NCBI RefSeq assembly: GCF_000696305.2
Contig: NZ_AOMT01000005.1
Span: 310,001-374,000 of the forward strand
From: Moraxella bovoculi 237
Lineage (GTDB): Bacteria; Pseudomonadota; Gammaproteobacteria; Pseudomonadales; Moraxellaceae
Direction of reading: 5' to 3'
Length of the DNA: 64,000 nt
A program made the position numbers and the translations under genes. The notes beneath the pieces were generated by a model. The model saw nothing but the letters and a program-made list of their open reading frames with translations, was not told the DNA's origin and did not search any database. Positions 16,623 through 25,619 of this stretch are shown in pieces; position 1 is the first letter of the stretch; each line of letters opens with the position of its first letter.

Positions 16623-19415
16623 ATGTCACATTCATTGTCTACCAACGACCATCCAGACTGCACAAAAAACCAAAAAAATTCACGCACAGTGGGGCTGATG
16701 AAGCCATTGACGCTTGCAGTGTCGGCTTATTTTTTGGCAGCATGTAGTAGTACAGGCACCAGCACTAGCACGCCAACCAACAATACTTCACGCACAACCG
16801 TAACGCCAACCACACAAAGCCAATCAAGTGGCTATAGCGGCGTGTTGGATGAAGCGATGCTTGATGAATTAGAAGATTTATTGCAAGCCACGGACATGAG
16901 CATGGTGCAAGGCGATGCTTTGACGGTTCAACGCTATGGTAACTTATGGGATCGTGTACGCCGTGGCTACAAGATGGGCGACACCTATAATGCTCGTATC
17001 GAAGCTCAAAAGTCATGGTTCTATAGCCGTCAAAGCTACCTTGATCGTCTGACTGCGCGTGCATCACGTTATCTGCACCATACAGTGACGGAAGCAGAGC
17101 GTCGTGGCATCCCAACTGAGCTTGCATTACTGCCAATCATCGAAAGTTCGTACGATCCATCTGCCACCTCTAATGCGGCGGCGGCAGGTCTGTGGCAGTT
17201 CATCCCAAGTACAGGTCGTATTTATGGTCTAAATCAAAGCTCAAGCTACGATGGTCGCCGTGATGTGATCGAGTCGACTCGTGCTGCCTATGATTTCTTG
17301 ACCAGCCTTTATAATCAATTTGGCTCATGGGAGCTTGCCTTGGCGGCTTATAACGCAGGTCCTGGCAGGGTGTCTCGTGCTATTCGTGCTAACGAAGCGG
17401 CGGGCTTGCCAACTGATTATTGGTCATTGAATCTACCTACTGAGACGATGAACTATGTGCCACGCTTTATCGCGGTGTCGCAGATTGTCGCATCGCCATC
17501 TAGCTATGGCGTAAACTTGCCTGCCATTGCCAACCATTCGCATTTTAGGACTGTACCTGTGAACTATGGTATTAGCTTACAAGAAATCGCTAACATCACT
17601 GGCGTGCCTTTTGATGAATTGCGTCTACTTAACCCGGCGTTAACGAATTTTACGGTCGATAGTGCAGGCCCAAATCGTATCGTAATTCCTGATAGTCTAA
17701 ATAGTGGTGTTGATGATCAGCTGTCTGCACTGACTGGCTTTGGCTATGGCGGTTCATATTCAGCCACAGCGCCTGCACAGACGACTCAGTACGTTCTACC
17801 AAATAAAGGCGCTGCTGTCAATTCAACATCACAGCAAGAGCTGATGCAGTCTAATACCTTGCCGACCACAATTGCGCAGGTGACTGCCAATAACACCATC
17901 GTTCAAGAGCCGCCATTGACTCAAGAAGAGCGTGACTTTATCGCTGCACAGATCCAAGCGACGACACCTGAAGCGGTACAAGCGGTAAACCCTAACGACG
18001 GCAATATTCAGCTAGACGCACTACAGACAGCTCAGTCTGTATTACAAGCACGTGGCCAGTCCAAGTCACTAAGCTACTCAGCACCTGCCACGACTGTCGC
18101 AGTTGCACCACAGCCACAACCTGTTGCATCTGAGCCTGTCATTGAGCCAAGTTATACACCGCCACCTGTGGCAGCTCCGCAGCAGCCACGTCCACAGACG
18201 AATGCCAATACATCTCGACCTGCAGAGCGTAAACCTGCAGAGCGTAAACCTGCAGCACGTCCTGAGAGTTATACCGTGCGCTCTGGTGATACATTGACAG
18301 GCATCGCTGCAGCGAATAATCTGACAGTAAATCAATTAGCAAGCTATAACAACATCAGTACGAACACCTATGTTCAACGTGGTCAGAAATTGTGGTTAGT
18401 ACCAGGTAAGGTCAAACCATCACCTAAGCCTGCACAAACAGCCACCAATACAGCCACTAAGACTAATAACACTGCTAATAACACCAAGACAGCAACACAC
18501 CGCGTACAGGCAGGTGAGAGCCTAACTTCTATCGCACGTAAACACGACATTAGCGTGCATCAGCTGGCTGAGCTAAACGGTCTGTCGCCAACTGATGGTC
18601 TATTGATTGGTCAGCAGATTAAGGTACCTGCCGCAAAAGTGACAAATGTCGCGCCTGCCGCCAATACAGCACCGAAGCCTGCCAGTCAGCGTGCAAGTGC
18701 TCAGACGGGTGCTTATACTGTTAAGCCAGGCGATACGCTAACAGGCATTGCTAATAGCTTGGGTGTGTCTAATGCGGACATCGCAGCGCTGAATAACTTC
18801 CAGCCAAATGCTGGCATGATTGCAGGTCAGGTCATCAAGGTGCCGGTATCAAATGCAACCGTTGCTCGTAAATTAAATAATCAACCGATCAAGTACACCG
18901 TCAAATCTGGCGATAGCCTGACATCGGTGGCATCACGTCACGGCATTACCATTAAGGAATTGGCGGATGCGAATGATCTAAATACCAATTCAAACTTACT
19001 ATTAGGTACGACCATCACCATTCCTGCTGCAGGTTCTGCTAAGCCTGCTCGCAGACAAAGCGCAAACACTAAAGCGACGCCATCACAAGCTACGCCTGCA
19101 GGTAACACCATCGCCAATACTGAAAATTACACCGTTCAATCTGGTGAGCACTTAACAGGGTTGGCGACCAGATTTGGTGTGTCTGTCAATGATTTGGCGA
19201 AGACAAATAATCTTGCCACTAATGCTCAGTTGCGCCGCGGTCAAGTTATTAAGGTGCCAAAGCTTACCACAACCTATAAGGTAAAATCGGGCGATAATCT
19301 GATCTCGCTAGCACGTCGCTACGGCATCAGCACTGAAGAGCTTGCAAAGATGAATAATCTTGCGAATAACGCAAGTCTTCGCATCGGTCAGACGCTAACT
19401 GTACCGAACAAATAA
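16623..19415 (+). CDS. mltD: MltD-type membrane-bound lytic murein transglycosylase with six LysM repeats
   Basis: 930-residue lipoprotein that cleaves the MurNAc-GlcNAc bond of peptidoglycan in the periplasm. The lipobox LAAC follows a hydrophobic stretch. The start is uncertain: ATG 16623 has AAGG at good spacing, but ATG 16698 would give a textbook short lipoprotein signal (MKPLTLAVSAYFLAAC). The SLT catalytic domain covers about residues 155-275, with catalytic Glu174 in IESSYDPSA and the motifs GLWQFIPSTGR and AAYNAGPGRV. A degenerate LysM lies at about 315-360, then six clear LysM repeats begin near 550, 626, 698, 758, 836 and 885, joined by Ala/Thr/Pro-rich linkers. E. coli MltD is about half this length with fewer LysM. 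Terminator follows. Confidence 0.92.
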   Translation: MSHSLSTNDHPDCTKNQKNSRTVGLMKPLTLAVSAYFLAACSSTGTSTSTPTNNTSRTTVTPTTQSQSSGYSGVLDEAMLDELEDLLQATDMSMVQGDALTVQRYGNLWDRVRRGYKMGDTYNARIEAQKSWFYSRQSYLDRLTARASRYLHHTVTEAERRGIPTELALLPIIESSYDPSATSNAAAAGLWQFIPSTGRIYGLNQSSSYDGRRDVIESTRAAYDFLTSLYNQFGSWELALAAYNAGPGRVSRAIRANEAAGLPTDYWSLNLPTETMNYVPRFIAVSQIVASPSSYGVNLPAIANHSHFRTVPVNYGISLQEIANITGVPFDELRLLNPALTNFTVDSAGPNRIVIPDSLNSGVDDQLSALTGFGYGGSYSATAPAQTTQYVLPNKGAAVNSTSQQELMQSNTLPTTIAQVTANNTIVQEPPLTQEERDFIAAQIQATTPEAVQAVNPNDGNIQLDALQTAQSVLQARGQSKSLSYSAPATTVAVAPQPQPVASEPVIEPSYTPPPVAAPQQPRPQTNANTSRPAERKPAERKPAARPESYTVRSGDTLTGIAAANNLTVNQLASYNNISTNTYVQRGQKLWLVPGKVKPSPKPAQTATNTATKTNNTANNTKTATHRVQAGESLTSIARKHDISVHQLAELNGLSPTDGLLIGQQIKVPAAKVTNVAPAANTAPKPASQRASAQTGAYTVKPGDTLTGIANSLGVSNADIAALNNFQPNAGMIAGQVIKVPVSNATVARKLNNQPIKYTVKSGDSLTSVASRHGITIKELADANDLNTNSNLLLGTTITIPAAGSAKPARRQSANTKATPSQATPAGNTIANTENYTVQSGEHLTGLATRFGVSVNDLAKTNNLATNAQLRRGQVIKVPKLTTTYKVKSGDNLISLARRYGISTEELAKMNNLANNASLRIGQTLTVPNK
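18219..18260 (+). repeat. 15-bp tandem repeat in the mltD linker
   Basis: Two exact copies of CCTGCAGAGCGTAAA (18219-18233, 18234-18248) are followed by a partial third copy. They encode a PAERK repeat in the Pro-rich linker before the first strong LysM repeat. Being 15 bases long, copy-number change would keep the frame. Confidence 0.8.
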
Positions 19416-19422
19416 ACCAAAC

Positions 19423-19452
19423 AAAAAAACCGCACATAGAGTGCGGTTTTTT
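19423..19452 (+). terminator. Terminator after mltD
   Basis: A 12-base stem (AAAAAACCGCAC with GTGCGGTTTTTT at 19441-19452) with a short loop and T-tract directly follows the stop codon. Confidence 0.85.
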
Positions 19453-19512
19453 TATTACTTAAATAAATGCTATATGCTAGAGCCTAAAGTCTTGTCTATT
19501 TACAGCCTAATA

Positions 19513-20274
19513 TCATGCAGGATTGTCAATATCTACAAATACCACTTCCACGCCCATCTCCTTAGCGACGACCTCGCCAAGCGCACGAATGCCATCGCGT
19601 TCGGTGGCATGATGCCCTGCGGCAAAATAATCTATGCCTAGCTCACGCGCACTATGTGTCGTGCGCTCGGAGATCTCCCCTGAGATGAACGCGTCGCAGC
19701 CCATCTTGGCGGCTTGTTCGATCATGTCCTGAGCGCCGCCTGTACATAGTGCGATCTTGGCAAGGTGGGATTTACCACTTGCGATATGTAGTGGGGTGCG
19801 ACCCAGTTTGGCAGTGATTTTATCAGCAAAATCAGCAGGAGTAATCGGCTCGCATGTAGCGATGTTGCCAATCGGATGCTTCTCATGGGGATATAATGCG
19901 CCAGTTACCTCAAGGTCAAGCGCCTTGGCAAGTAGGGCATTATTACCGATAATAGGATGGGCGTCCAAGGGTAAATGATATGCGATGAGCGATATCCCAT
20001 GCTGCATCAATGTGCGCACACGACGACCTTTCATGCCAACCAAAGGCGCGGGTTCACCTTTCCAAAAATAACCATGATGCACCAAAATCGCTTGTGCATC
20101 TTCACGGATGGCTTCATCAATGAGTGCTTGACAGGCGGTCGTTCCAGTGATGACCTTGGTGATGGGGGTTTCGGCATCGACTTGTAGTCCGTTGGGGCAG
20201 TAGTCGTTAAATTCATCCGCGCCTAGGTATTCATCACAAAAGGCACTCAGAGCGGTAGCGGTAATGGCGGTCAT
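19513..20274 (-). CDS. Nif3-like dinuclear metal center protein (YbgI family)
   Basis: 253-residue NIF3/YbgI family protein (E. coli YbgI 247 aa), a hexameric toroid with a two-metal site; the precise reaction is unsettled, although it is labelled GTP cyclohydrolase I type 2 homolog in databases. Metal ligand motifs are visible: LVHHGYFWKGE (His-His), a middle HLPLDAHP, and the C-terminal GHHATERDGI. The start MTAITATALSAFCDEYLG is typical. It is divergent from the DegS-like gene, an arrangement also known beside algW in pseudomonads. The ribosome-binding site is weak. Confidence 0.9.
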   Translation of the reverse strand: MTAITATALSAFCDEYLGADEFNDYCPNGLQVDAETPITKVITGTTACQALIDEAIREDAQAILVHHGYFWKGEPAPLVGMKGRRVRTLMQHGISLIAYHLPLDAHPIIGNNALLAKALDLEVTGALYPHEKHPIGNIATCEPITPADFADKITAKLGRTPLHIASGKSHLAKIALCTGGAQDMIEQAAKMGCDAFISGEISERTTHSARELGIDYFAAGHHATERDGIRALGEVVAKEMGVEVVFVDIDNPA

Positions 20275-20489
20275 AATAATTCTACAATAATAAAATAAAT
20301 TATTTTAACGATTTTTTGTTTATTGTGCAAATGTTGGGTGTTTGTGGTGATTTATAAAATTGCAGCCTCACTCAGTGATTAATCGTATAATTGAGTAATA
20401 ATTTTATTTAAATTCACTTTATCTTCGCAAAATTATCCCAATATTTATCCATTATAATACCGAAGATTTAATTTGAATAAGGATACTGA

Positions 20490-21668
20490 ATGAACCATCC
20501 GCAGCATTCACCACGTCGTGAGAAGGGCGCAAGTATTTGGCTGATTTTGCCATGGCTGATCGCATTAGTGTTGGCAGCTGTTTTATATTGGGCCTTTTTT
20601 ATGCGTACGCCCCAGCAGGCGATAGCACAGCCGACACATGAGAATCAAGCTTGGACACCCGTAACGGCTGAACCTACCCAAATCTCCAACGCAGCACCCG
20701 CCATCAGCTCATATAAAGATGCGGTAAATCGTGCCGCTAAGTCAGTGGTTAATATCTATACAACTCAGACCGTTCGCCATCCTTATATGAATGATCCGGC
20801 GTTTAGGGAGTTTTTTGAGCAGTATTATGGTGCTCAGATGCAGCAGGGCGCAAGCTTGGGTTCGGGGGTGATTGTCTCACAGGATGGCTACATCGTCACC
20901 AATGCGCATGTCGTCAATCAGGCTGATGACATCATCGTCGCGCTAAACGACGGGCGCAAGACGCGCGCGAAAGTCATTGGCAGTGATGCAGACAGTGATC
21001 TGGCCGTGATTAAAGTAGAGCTTGATGATCTAGAACCGCTGGCTTTTCGCAGTTTGCCCATCAGTGTTGGCGATGTGGCACTTGCTATTGGCAATCCTTT
21101 TGGTGTTGGTCAGACAGTTACTCAAGGCATCATCTCAGCGACAGGGCGTACAGGACTTGGTATTAGTAGCTTTGAGGATTTTATTCAGACGGATGCAGCG
21201 ATTAATCCTGGTAATTCAGGCGGAGCGCTCGTTGATTCTGAAGGCGCGCTTGTTGGGATTAATACGGTTATTTATTCGCGTTCTGGTGGGTCGATGGGCA
21301 TTGGCTTTGCTATTCCAACAAGCATTATTGAGCAGGTCATGAACGCGCTCATCACCAATGGCAAAGTCAGCCGTGGTTGGCTTGGTGTTGGCATTGCCCA
21401 GAATCAAGCCAATCCGATCAGCCTAGAATCAAGCCAAGGCGTCTTGGTGACGCAAGTCTGGGAAGGTGCGCCTGCTTATGCTGCAGGACTACAGGCGGGC
21501 GATATTATCGTGGAGCTAGATGGCGTTGCGATCAAGGATGCCAATACTCTATCAGGTGTGGTGTCTCGGCACACACCAAATACCACACTAACAGCAAAAA
21601 TCATTCGTGATGCAGAGCTAATGACGCTTCAAATCACACTTGGAGAACGCCCAAATCTAGACAGATAA
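20490..21668 (+). CDS. degS: S1C serine protease, DegS/AlgW-like
   Basis: 392-residue protease with one N-terminal membrane anchor (WLILPWLIALVLAAVLYWAFF), a trypsin-like domain and a single PDZ domain, the DegS architecture (DegP has two PDZ domains and no anchor). The catalytic triad is visible: His140 in TNAHVV, Asp170 in DSDLAVI and Ser243 in GNSGGAL. The PDZ domain starts near SRGWLGVGIAQN and includes GAPAYAAGLQAGDII. By family knowledge it senses misfolded outer-membrane proteins and cleaves the RseA/MucA anti-sigma factor; neither is in this window. GAATAAGGATACTG upstream supplies an AAGGA site. Confidence 0.9.
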   Translation: MNHPQHSPRREKGASIWLILPWLIALVLAAVLYWAFFMRTPQQAIAQPTHENQAWTPVTAEPTQISNAAPAISSYKDAVNRAAKSVVNIYTTQTVRHPYMNDPAFREFFEQYYGAQMQQGASLGSGVIVSQDGYIVTNAHVVNQADDIIVALNDGRKTRAKVIGSDADSDLAVIKVELDDLEPLAFRSLPISVGDVALAIGNPFGVGQTVTQGIISATGRTGLGISSFEDFIQTDAAINPGNSGGALVDSEGALVGINTVIYSRSGGSMGIGFAIPTSIIEQVMNALITNGKVSRGWLGVGIAQNQANPISLESSQGVLVTQVWEGAPAYAAGLQAGDIIVELDGVAIKDANTLSGVVSRHTPNTTLTAKIIRDAELMTLQITLGERPNLDR

Positions 21669-21670
21669 TC

Positions 21671-21709
21671 CAAATAATAAACCTGCCACATGAGCAGGTT
21701 TATTATTTG
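21671..21709. terminator. Bidirectional terminator between degS and the Nramp-family gene
   Basis: A perfect 16-base inverted repeat (21671-21686 with 21694-21709) with a 7-base loop and A/T-rich arms lies between converging genes. Confidence 0.85.
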
Positions 21710-21718
21710 TAAAATCAA

Positions 21719-22972
21719 TCAACCAATGATCTTAAAAGACTGCAATAAGAACAGCAGGGTGAATGCTAACAAGAATGCGATACCTGTGATGGCGTACCAT
21801 TTCATGACCGGTGTTAGTTTGTTTTCGGTTTTGATGAGTGAGTAGTTTAGGTAACCAAAGATAGGCGCGGTAACAAAAGCGCTGATCATGGCGAATTTTA
21901 ATAATGCGGCCAATTGACCCATAAAGAAGGCAATCAATACATAACCTGCAATCGCGGTGAATGTCGTCCATAGTTTGACATACTTTTCAGACAATAGGGT
22001 GTCGCCTGATTTAATCAGTGATAGGCTCTCTGCGTTGGTACGTCCATAACCGTCGATACACGTGATCACCGTGCCAAACATGCACAAAAATGCAATGAAG
22101 GTAACAAGCAATCTTGACCATTCGCCGATGGTCTGCGTGTACATCTCGATCAGCTGACCAACATAGGCGCCGCCTTGCATGGCAATCTCTTCGCCTGAGC
22201 CATATTGTACGAATACGCCAAGCGCCAAGAAAAATAGCGCCAAAATCGCAGATGTCATATAGCCTACATTAAAGTCAACCATGCCTTGATAGCGGCTGGT
22301 GTGATCGGTACGGATTTTCTTGGATGTCCAAACCGATGTGATCGCTGAGAATTCTAGTGGCGCAGGCATCCAGCCCATGAGTGCGATGATAAAGCCAAGC
22401 GTTGCCAGATTCCAAGGTGACGCCTCAATAGAATCAGGCTGCATCACAGGAGGCTTGCCCACGGCAACCGCGACTGCGGCGATGGTTGCGACAGTCAGGG
22501 CCATGATGATCCACTTGGTGATGTTGTCAAGTACTTTATAGTGACCAGCCACCAACAGCACCCACGACGCAATCATAACCCCCGCCGCAAGTGGTAATGT
22601 GCCAAGCTCGAACGGCAATAAATGACCTAAAATCACAGCACACAGCAGGGCGACCGCACCCGTACTGATGATGCCCGACATGATGCACAGAATAAAGAAA
22701 ATCCACAAGTAAGCACGTGATTTTTTGGCGTAGCCGACAACTAGGCTGTCGCCTGTACTGTAGGCATATTCGGTACCAAAGCGATAAAATGGGTACTTAA
22801 ATACGTTCGCCAAAATAATCATGATGGCAAGCTGCCAACCATAAAGCGCACCAGCTTGCGTTGATGAAATCAGATGCGAACCACCGATTGCTGCTGACGC
22901 CATTAGAATGCCAGGTCCGAACGCACGCCAGTTTAGCGTTTTGCTTGTGCCTATTTGGGATAAATCTCTCAT
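21719..22972 (-). CDS. Nramp-family transporter with atypical metal-site motifs
   Basis: About 417 residues and 10-11 hydrophobic segments, clearly Nramp-like (AFGPGILMASAAIGGSH in TM1, MGWMPAPLEFSA in TM6). Canonical Mn/Fe transporters have DPGN in TM1 and MPH in TM6; here the TM1 positions read GGSH and TM6 reads MPA, so the classical Asp/Asn metal ligands are missing. Substrate is therefore uncertain; a divalent metal is not proven. The ATG at 22972, preceded by GGTGG, is preferred over an upstream start at 23023 whose extra residues are a hydrophobic run with no counterpart in the family. It stands alone and ends in the shared bidirectional terminator. Confidence 0.8.
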   Translation of the reverse strand: MRDLSQIGTSKTLNWRAFGPGILMASAAIGGSHLISSTQAGALYGWQLAIMIILANVFKYPFYRFGTEYAYSTGDSLVVGYAKKSRAYLWIFFILCIMSGIISTGAVALLCAVILGHLLPFELGTLPLAAGVMIASWVLLVAGHYKVLDNITKWIIMALTVATIAAVAVAVGKPPVMQPDSIEASPWNLATLGFIIALMGWMPAPLEFSAITSVWTSKKIRTDHTSRYQGMVDFNVGYMTSAILALFFLALGVFVQYGSGEEIAMQGGAYVGQLIEMYTQTIGEWSRLLVTFIAFLCMFGTVITCIDGYGRTNAESLSLIKSGDTLLSEKYVKLWTTFTAIAGYVLIAFFMGQLAALLKFAMISAFVTAPIFGYLNYSLIKTENKLTPVMKWYAITGIAFLLAFTLLFLLQSFKIIG

Positions 22973-23421
22973 AATCCACCAAATTCCAAAAAATAAAAAC
23001 AACATGCTAAAACAAAAGCGCAAGAAATACCATCAATTAAATCATGAATTATTGTAATGCCAAATCAGACTAATGGTTTTTAATGAGCAATATAAATCAA
23101 GCATGGCGAATATGGATCGTAAGATTGGCGGGTTTATTAATAAAATGAACAGTACAAACTAAGATAAAAATGATTTAACTAAAGGTCGATAAAAGCTTCT
23201 ATAGCTATTTTTATTATTTAACATAATATACATTATGCGAAGTATAACTAATCGGTTCTGGTAATTTTTGGACATTCGTAATTTTAAATGAATCGCCTGT
23301 AAGATCCATTGGTTTGCACGGTTTTTAATATCAGATTTACCCATTTACCAAAAACTACACATCATTTATAGATTTGTTTTATAATAGCTTTGATTTCATT
23401 TACTTTATTTGGGAATTAATC
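22973..23421. other. AT-rich intergenic region between the Nramp-family gene and mipA
   Basis: 449 bases with divergent promoters presumably inside. TATAAT at 23380-23385 is the likely -10 of mipA. On the minus strand a 31-codon ORF near 23220-23312 (MDLTGDSFKITNVQKLPEPI...) looks oddly protein-like and could be a gene remnant. Nothing else was recognised. Confidence 0.4.
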
Positions 23422-24177
23422 ATGAAAAAATTCGCCGCGTCAGCTTTTGTTTTGGCTTTTGTAAGCCTTACTGCCCACGCCCAAAGCCTGCCTGTCGATC
23501 CAGATGCGCGGCTTAGTCTTGGTGTGAATGTCGGCTACATCGCCAGCGCTTATAAGACTGACAAGACAGTTGGCTTTGCCCCACAAGGTTTTTATGACAA
23601 TAACCGCTGGTACATTGAAGGCGGAGAATTGGGCTTTTATCCTTATAAAGACAGCAAGCATCATGCGCGCATCGGCGTTGGCTACGATGGGCGTAGCTTT
23701 GATCCAGATGATGCTGATGATGAAATTAAAGGCTTGGATGAGCGTAAAGCCTCCATCCTTGCACATGCCAGCTACATGCACATCACGCCAATTGGTGGAT
23801 TCAAGGCTAAAGTTGCTACCGATGTTGGCGGTCGTCATGATGGTACGGCTGTGACCTTGTCGCACGTTAGCCGCTTTAATGTCGATAAATTCACCATTTA
23901 TCCATCATTTGGCGCGACATGGCGCGACAAGAACTACAACAACTACTACTATGGCGTGACTGAGCGTGAAAGCGCACGCACTGGCGTACAGGCTTACCAA
24001 GCGGATGATGGCATCAGCCCATTCATCTCTGCGATGGTCAATTATGACATGAACGACAATATCGCCCTATTTGCCAATCAGCGCTTTGTATGGCTGTCAT
24101 CAGCCCAAAAAGACAGCCCAATGACTGAAGGTAGTGTCGAGAGTACAACTCGTCTTGGCGTGAATTATAAGTTCTGA
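23422..24177 (+). CDS. MipA/OmpV-family outer membrane protein
   Basis: 251 residues with signal peptide MKKFAASAFVLAFVSLTAHA and cleavage before QSLPVDP. The mature part alternates as amphipathic beta strands and ends in Phe after an aromatic/charged strand (RLGVNYKF), the C-terminal signature of outer-membrane beta-barrels. The MipA/OmpV pattern is seen in WYIEGGELGFYPYKD, HHARIGVGYDGRSFDP, DERKASILAHASY and ATDVGGRHDGTAV. MipA of E. coli scaffolds MltA with PBP1B; OmpV-like members have other roles, so the exact function is open. The ATG at 23422 is chosen because it begins the signal peptide; upstream in-frame residues are not signal-like. Confidence 0.88.
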   Translation: MKKFAASAFVLAFVSLTAHAQSLPVDPDARLSLGVNVGYIASAYKTDKTVGFAPQGFYDNNRWYIEGGELGFYPYKDSKHHARIGVGYDGRSFDPDDADDEIKGLDERKASILAHASYMHITPIGGFKAKVATDVGGRHDGTAVTLSHVSRFNVDKFTIYPSFGATWRDKNYNNYYYGVTERESARTGVQAYQADDGISPFISAMVNYDMNDNIALFANQRFVWLSSAQKDSPMTEGSVESTTRLGVNYKF

Positions 24178-24184
24178 TATACCA

Positions 24185-24216
24185 CAAAAATCCGCTCAAT
24201 GTTGAGCGGATTTTTG
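24185..24216. terminator. Bidirectional terminator between mipA and yghU
   Basis: A long perfect hairpin (AAAAATCCGCTCA with TGAGCGGATTTTT) with a tiny loop and T-tract separates converging genes. Confidence 0.85.
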
Positions 24217-24217
24217 T

Positions 24218-25018
24218 TCAATTAATTGGCTGTAGGGTTAGTTTTTCGGCCTGTTGGACGGCATCACGAGCAGCGATGCGTTTTGCCCATTTTTGGACAT
24301 TTGGATAATTGTCCACATCCAAGAAAGTCGCCGCATCATAACTGTCCGTCACGTACAATTTACCTAATACCAACCAGCCATACCAAGGATAAATCGCCAT
24401 ATCTGCAACGCTGTACTCGTCAGCTGCGATGTAATCATGATTCGCCAAGTGTTGATTTAGCACATCAAGCTGACGCTTGGTTTCCATTGTGTAGCGGTTG
24501 ATGGCGTATTCGATTGGTTCTGGCGCATAAGCATAAAAATGCCCAAACCCACCGCCCACAAAAGGCGCAGAACTCATCTGCCACATGAGCCAAGATAATA
24601 CTTCAGCATTCTTGGCGGCATCTTTTGGTAAAAACTGGTCGTATTTTTGGGCAAGGTATAACAAGATCGCCCCGCTTTCAAAAACACTTACAGAATCATC
24701 GCCAGTATGATCGACAAGCGCAGGAATCTTTGAGTTTGGATTGATTTCAACGAAGTCTGAACCAAACTGATCGCCCGTCATGATATCAATCTTATAAGCA
24801 TCAAAATCAAGCAAACCTTGAGCCTTTAATTCCTCTAGAATGATGTTTACCTTAACGCCATTTGGGGTGTTTAGGCTGTATAGCTGATACGGCTTATCGC
24901 CGCTTGGTAATGTCTGTTCATGTCGTGCGCCGGCGGTTGGTCGGTTCGTGCCGCCAAATTTACCGCCCATATTAATGGCATTAATACCCCAAACTTTTGG
25001 GGGTATGTAGGTTGTCAT
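24218..25018 (-). CDS. yghU: YghU-type glutathione S-transferase / disulfide-bond reductase
   Basis: 266 residues (E. coli YghU 288). The N-terminal leader matches YghU (KVWGINAINMGGKFGGTNRPTAGARHEQTLP), the thioredoxin-like domain begins YQLYSLNTPNGVKVNIILEE, and NPNSKIPALVD is the glutathione-site cis-Pro loop. The helical domain carries FVGGGFGHFYAYAPEPIEYA. YghU binds two glutathiones and has disulfide-bond reductase activity, acting in the cytoplasm. The C-terminus is shorter than in E. coli. It is a single gene with a terminator behind it. Confidence 0.93.
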   Translation of the reverse strand: MTTYIPPKVWGINAINMGGKFGGTNRPTAGARHEQTLPSGDKPYQLYSLNTPNGVKVNIILEELKAQGLLDFDAYKIDIMTGDQFGSDFVEINPNSKIPALVDHTGDDSVSVFESGAILLYLAQKYDQFLPKDAAKNAEVLSWLMWQMSSAPFVGGGFGHFYAYAPEPIEYAINRYTMETKRQLDVLNQHLANHDYIAADEYSVADMAIYPWYGWLVLGKLYVTDSYDAATFLDVDNYPNVQKWAKRIAARDAVQQAEKLTLQPIN

Positions 25019-25099
25019 GACAACTCCTAAGATTGATATATTGATGAATTTATCGTAATTACCATATAATTATATATTAATTACTTTGTGTAGCTTGAT

Positions 25100-25576
25100 T
25101 TATTTTAAACGCTTGCAAACACCGCCATAGCCATCTTCAAAATAAAAACGTTGCGTGTCTTTATCATCGAATGCCACATAATGCCAATCGTTTTCTTGAA
25201 AGCCCTCAACAATGTATTCTTGATATTCGGCGGTTTTGCTGTCATCTACTCTAACGAGCCCACCTGGCAAGAAGTAATACTGCTCATAATAATCCAAGCT
25301 GTTCAAGCCATCCATATGTAGCTTATCACCCTCTAGGCGCCAGTTGTAATGTGTCTCGATAAATTCTAATGTGGGGCTAGATGGGCCTTGATATATTATC
25401 TCATTATATTCATCGGCCGTGCCATCAGCATGGTAACGTATCAGACGTTTGTTCTTTTCGCCTTGATAATCGGTCTGGCATAACCAATCACCAACCACAT
25501 CGGCACGTGTAAAGCTCATCGCATGACTTGGCAGTGCCAAAGCCATCAAGATGGCACTTATTAATAATACTCTCAC
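25100..25576 (-). CDS. Secreted protein of unknown function (158 aa), paralogue of the upstream gene
   Basis: The GTG at 25576 is the best start: AAGGAG sits 5 bases upstream and it begins an ideal signal peptide (RVLLISAILMALALPSHA). An upstream ATG at 25612 would add polar residues before the signal. The mature protein opens MSFTRADVVGDWLCQTD and ends GYGGVCKRLK; two cysteines at the two ends could form a disulfide. The layout suggests a small beta-barrel, lipocalin-like domain with the GxW motif near the N-terminus. The same opening and ending occur in the gene just upstream, so the two arose by tandem duplication. Predicted periplasmic; function unknown. Confidence 0.65.
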   Translation of the reverse strand: MRVLLISAILMALALPSHAMSFTRADVVGDWLCQTDYQGEKNKRLIRYHADGTADEYNEIIYQGPSSPTLEFIETHYNWRLEGDKLHMDGLNSLDYYEQYYFLPGGLVRVDDSKTAEYQEYIVEGFQENDWHYVAFDDKDTQRFYFEDGYGGVCKRLK

Positions 25577-25619
25577 TGATACTCCTTGTTCGTATGTGTC
25601 ATCATCGTTCATGGGTGAA

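Noticed and set aside
18219-18260. CRISPR or satellite interpretation of the tandem repeat
   Set aside because: Only two to three 15-bp copies without spacers, in frame inside a coding linker.
18078-18342. Antisense ORFs in the mltD linker
   Set aside because: They arise from the repeated, Pro/Ala-rich coding sequence on the plus strand and show Cys/Arg/Leu-rich nonsense composition.
23159-23344. 61-codon minus-strand ORF upstream of the Nramp-family gene
   Set aside because: Lys/Arg/Asn/Tyr-rich AT composition, no ribosome-binding site, no recognisable motif.
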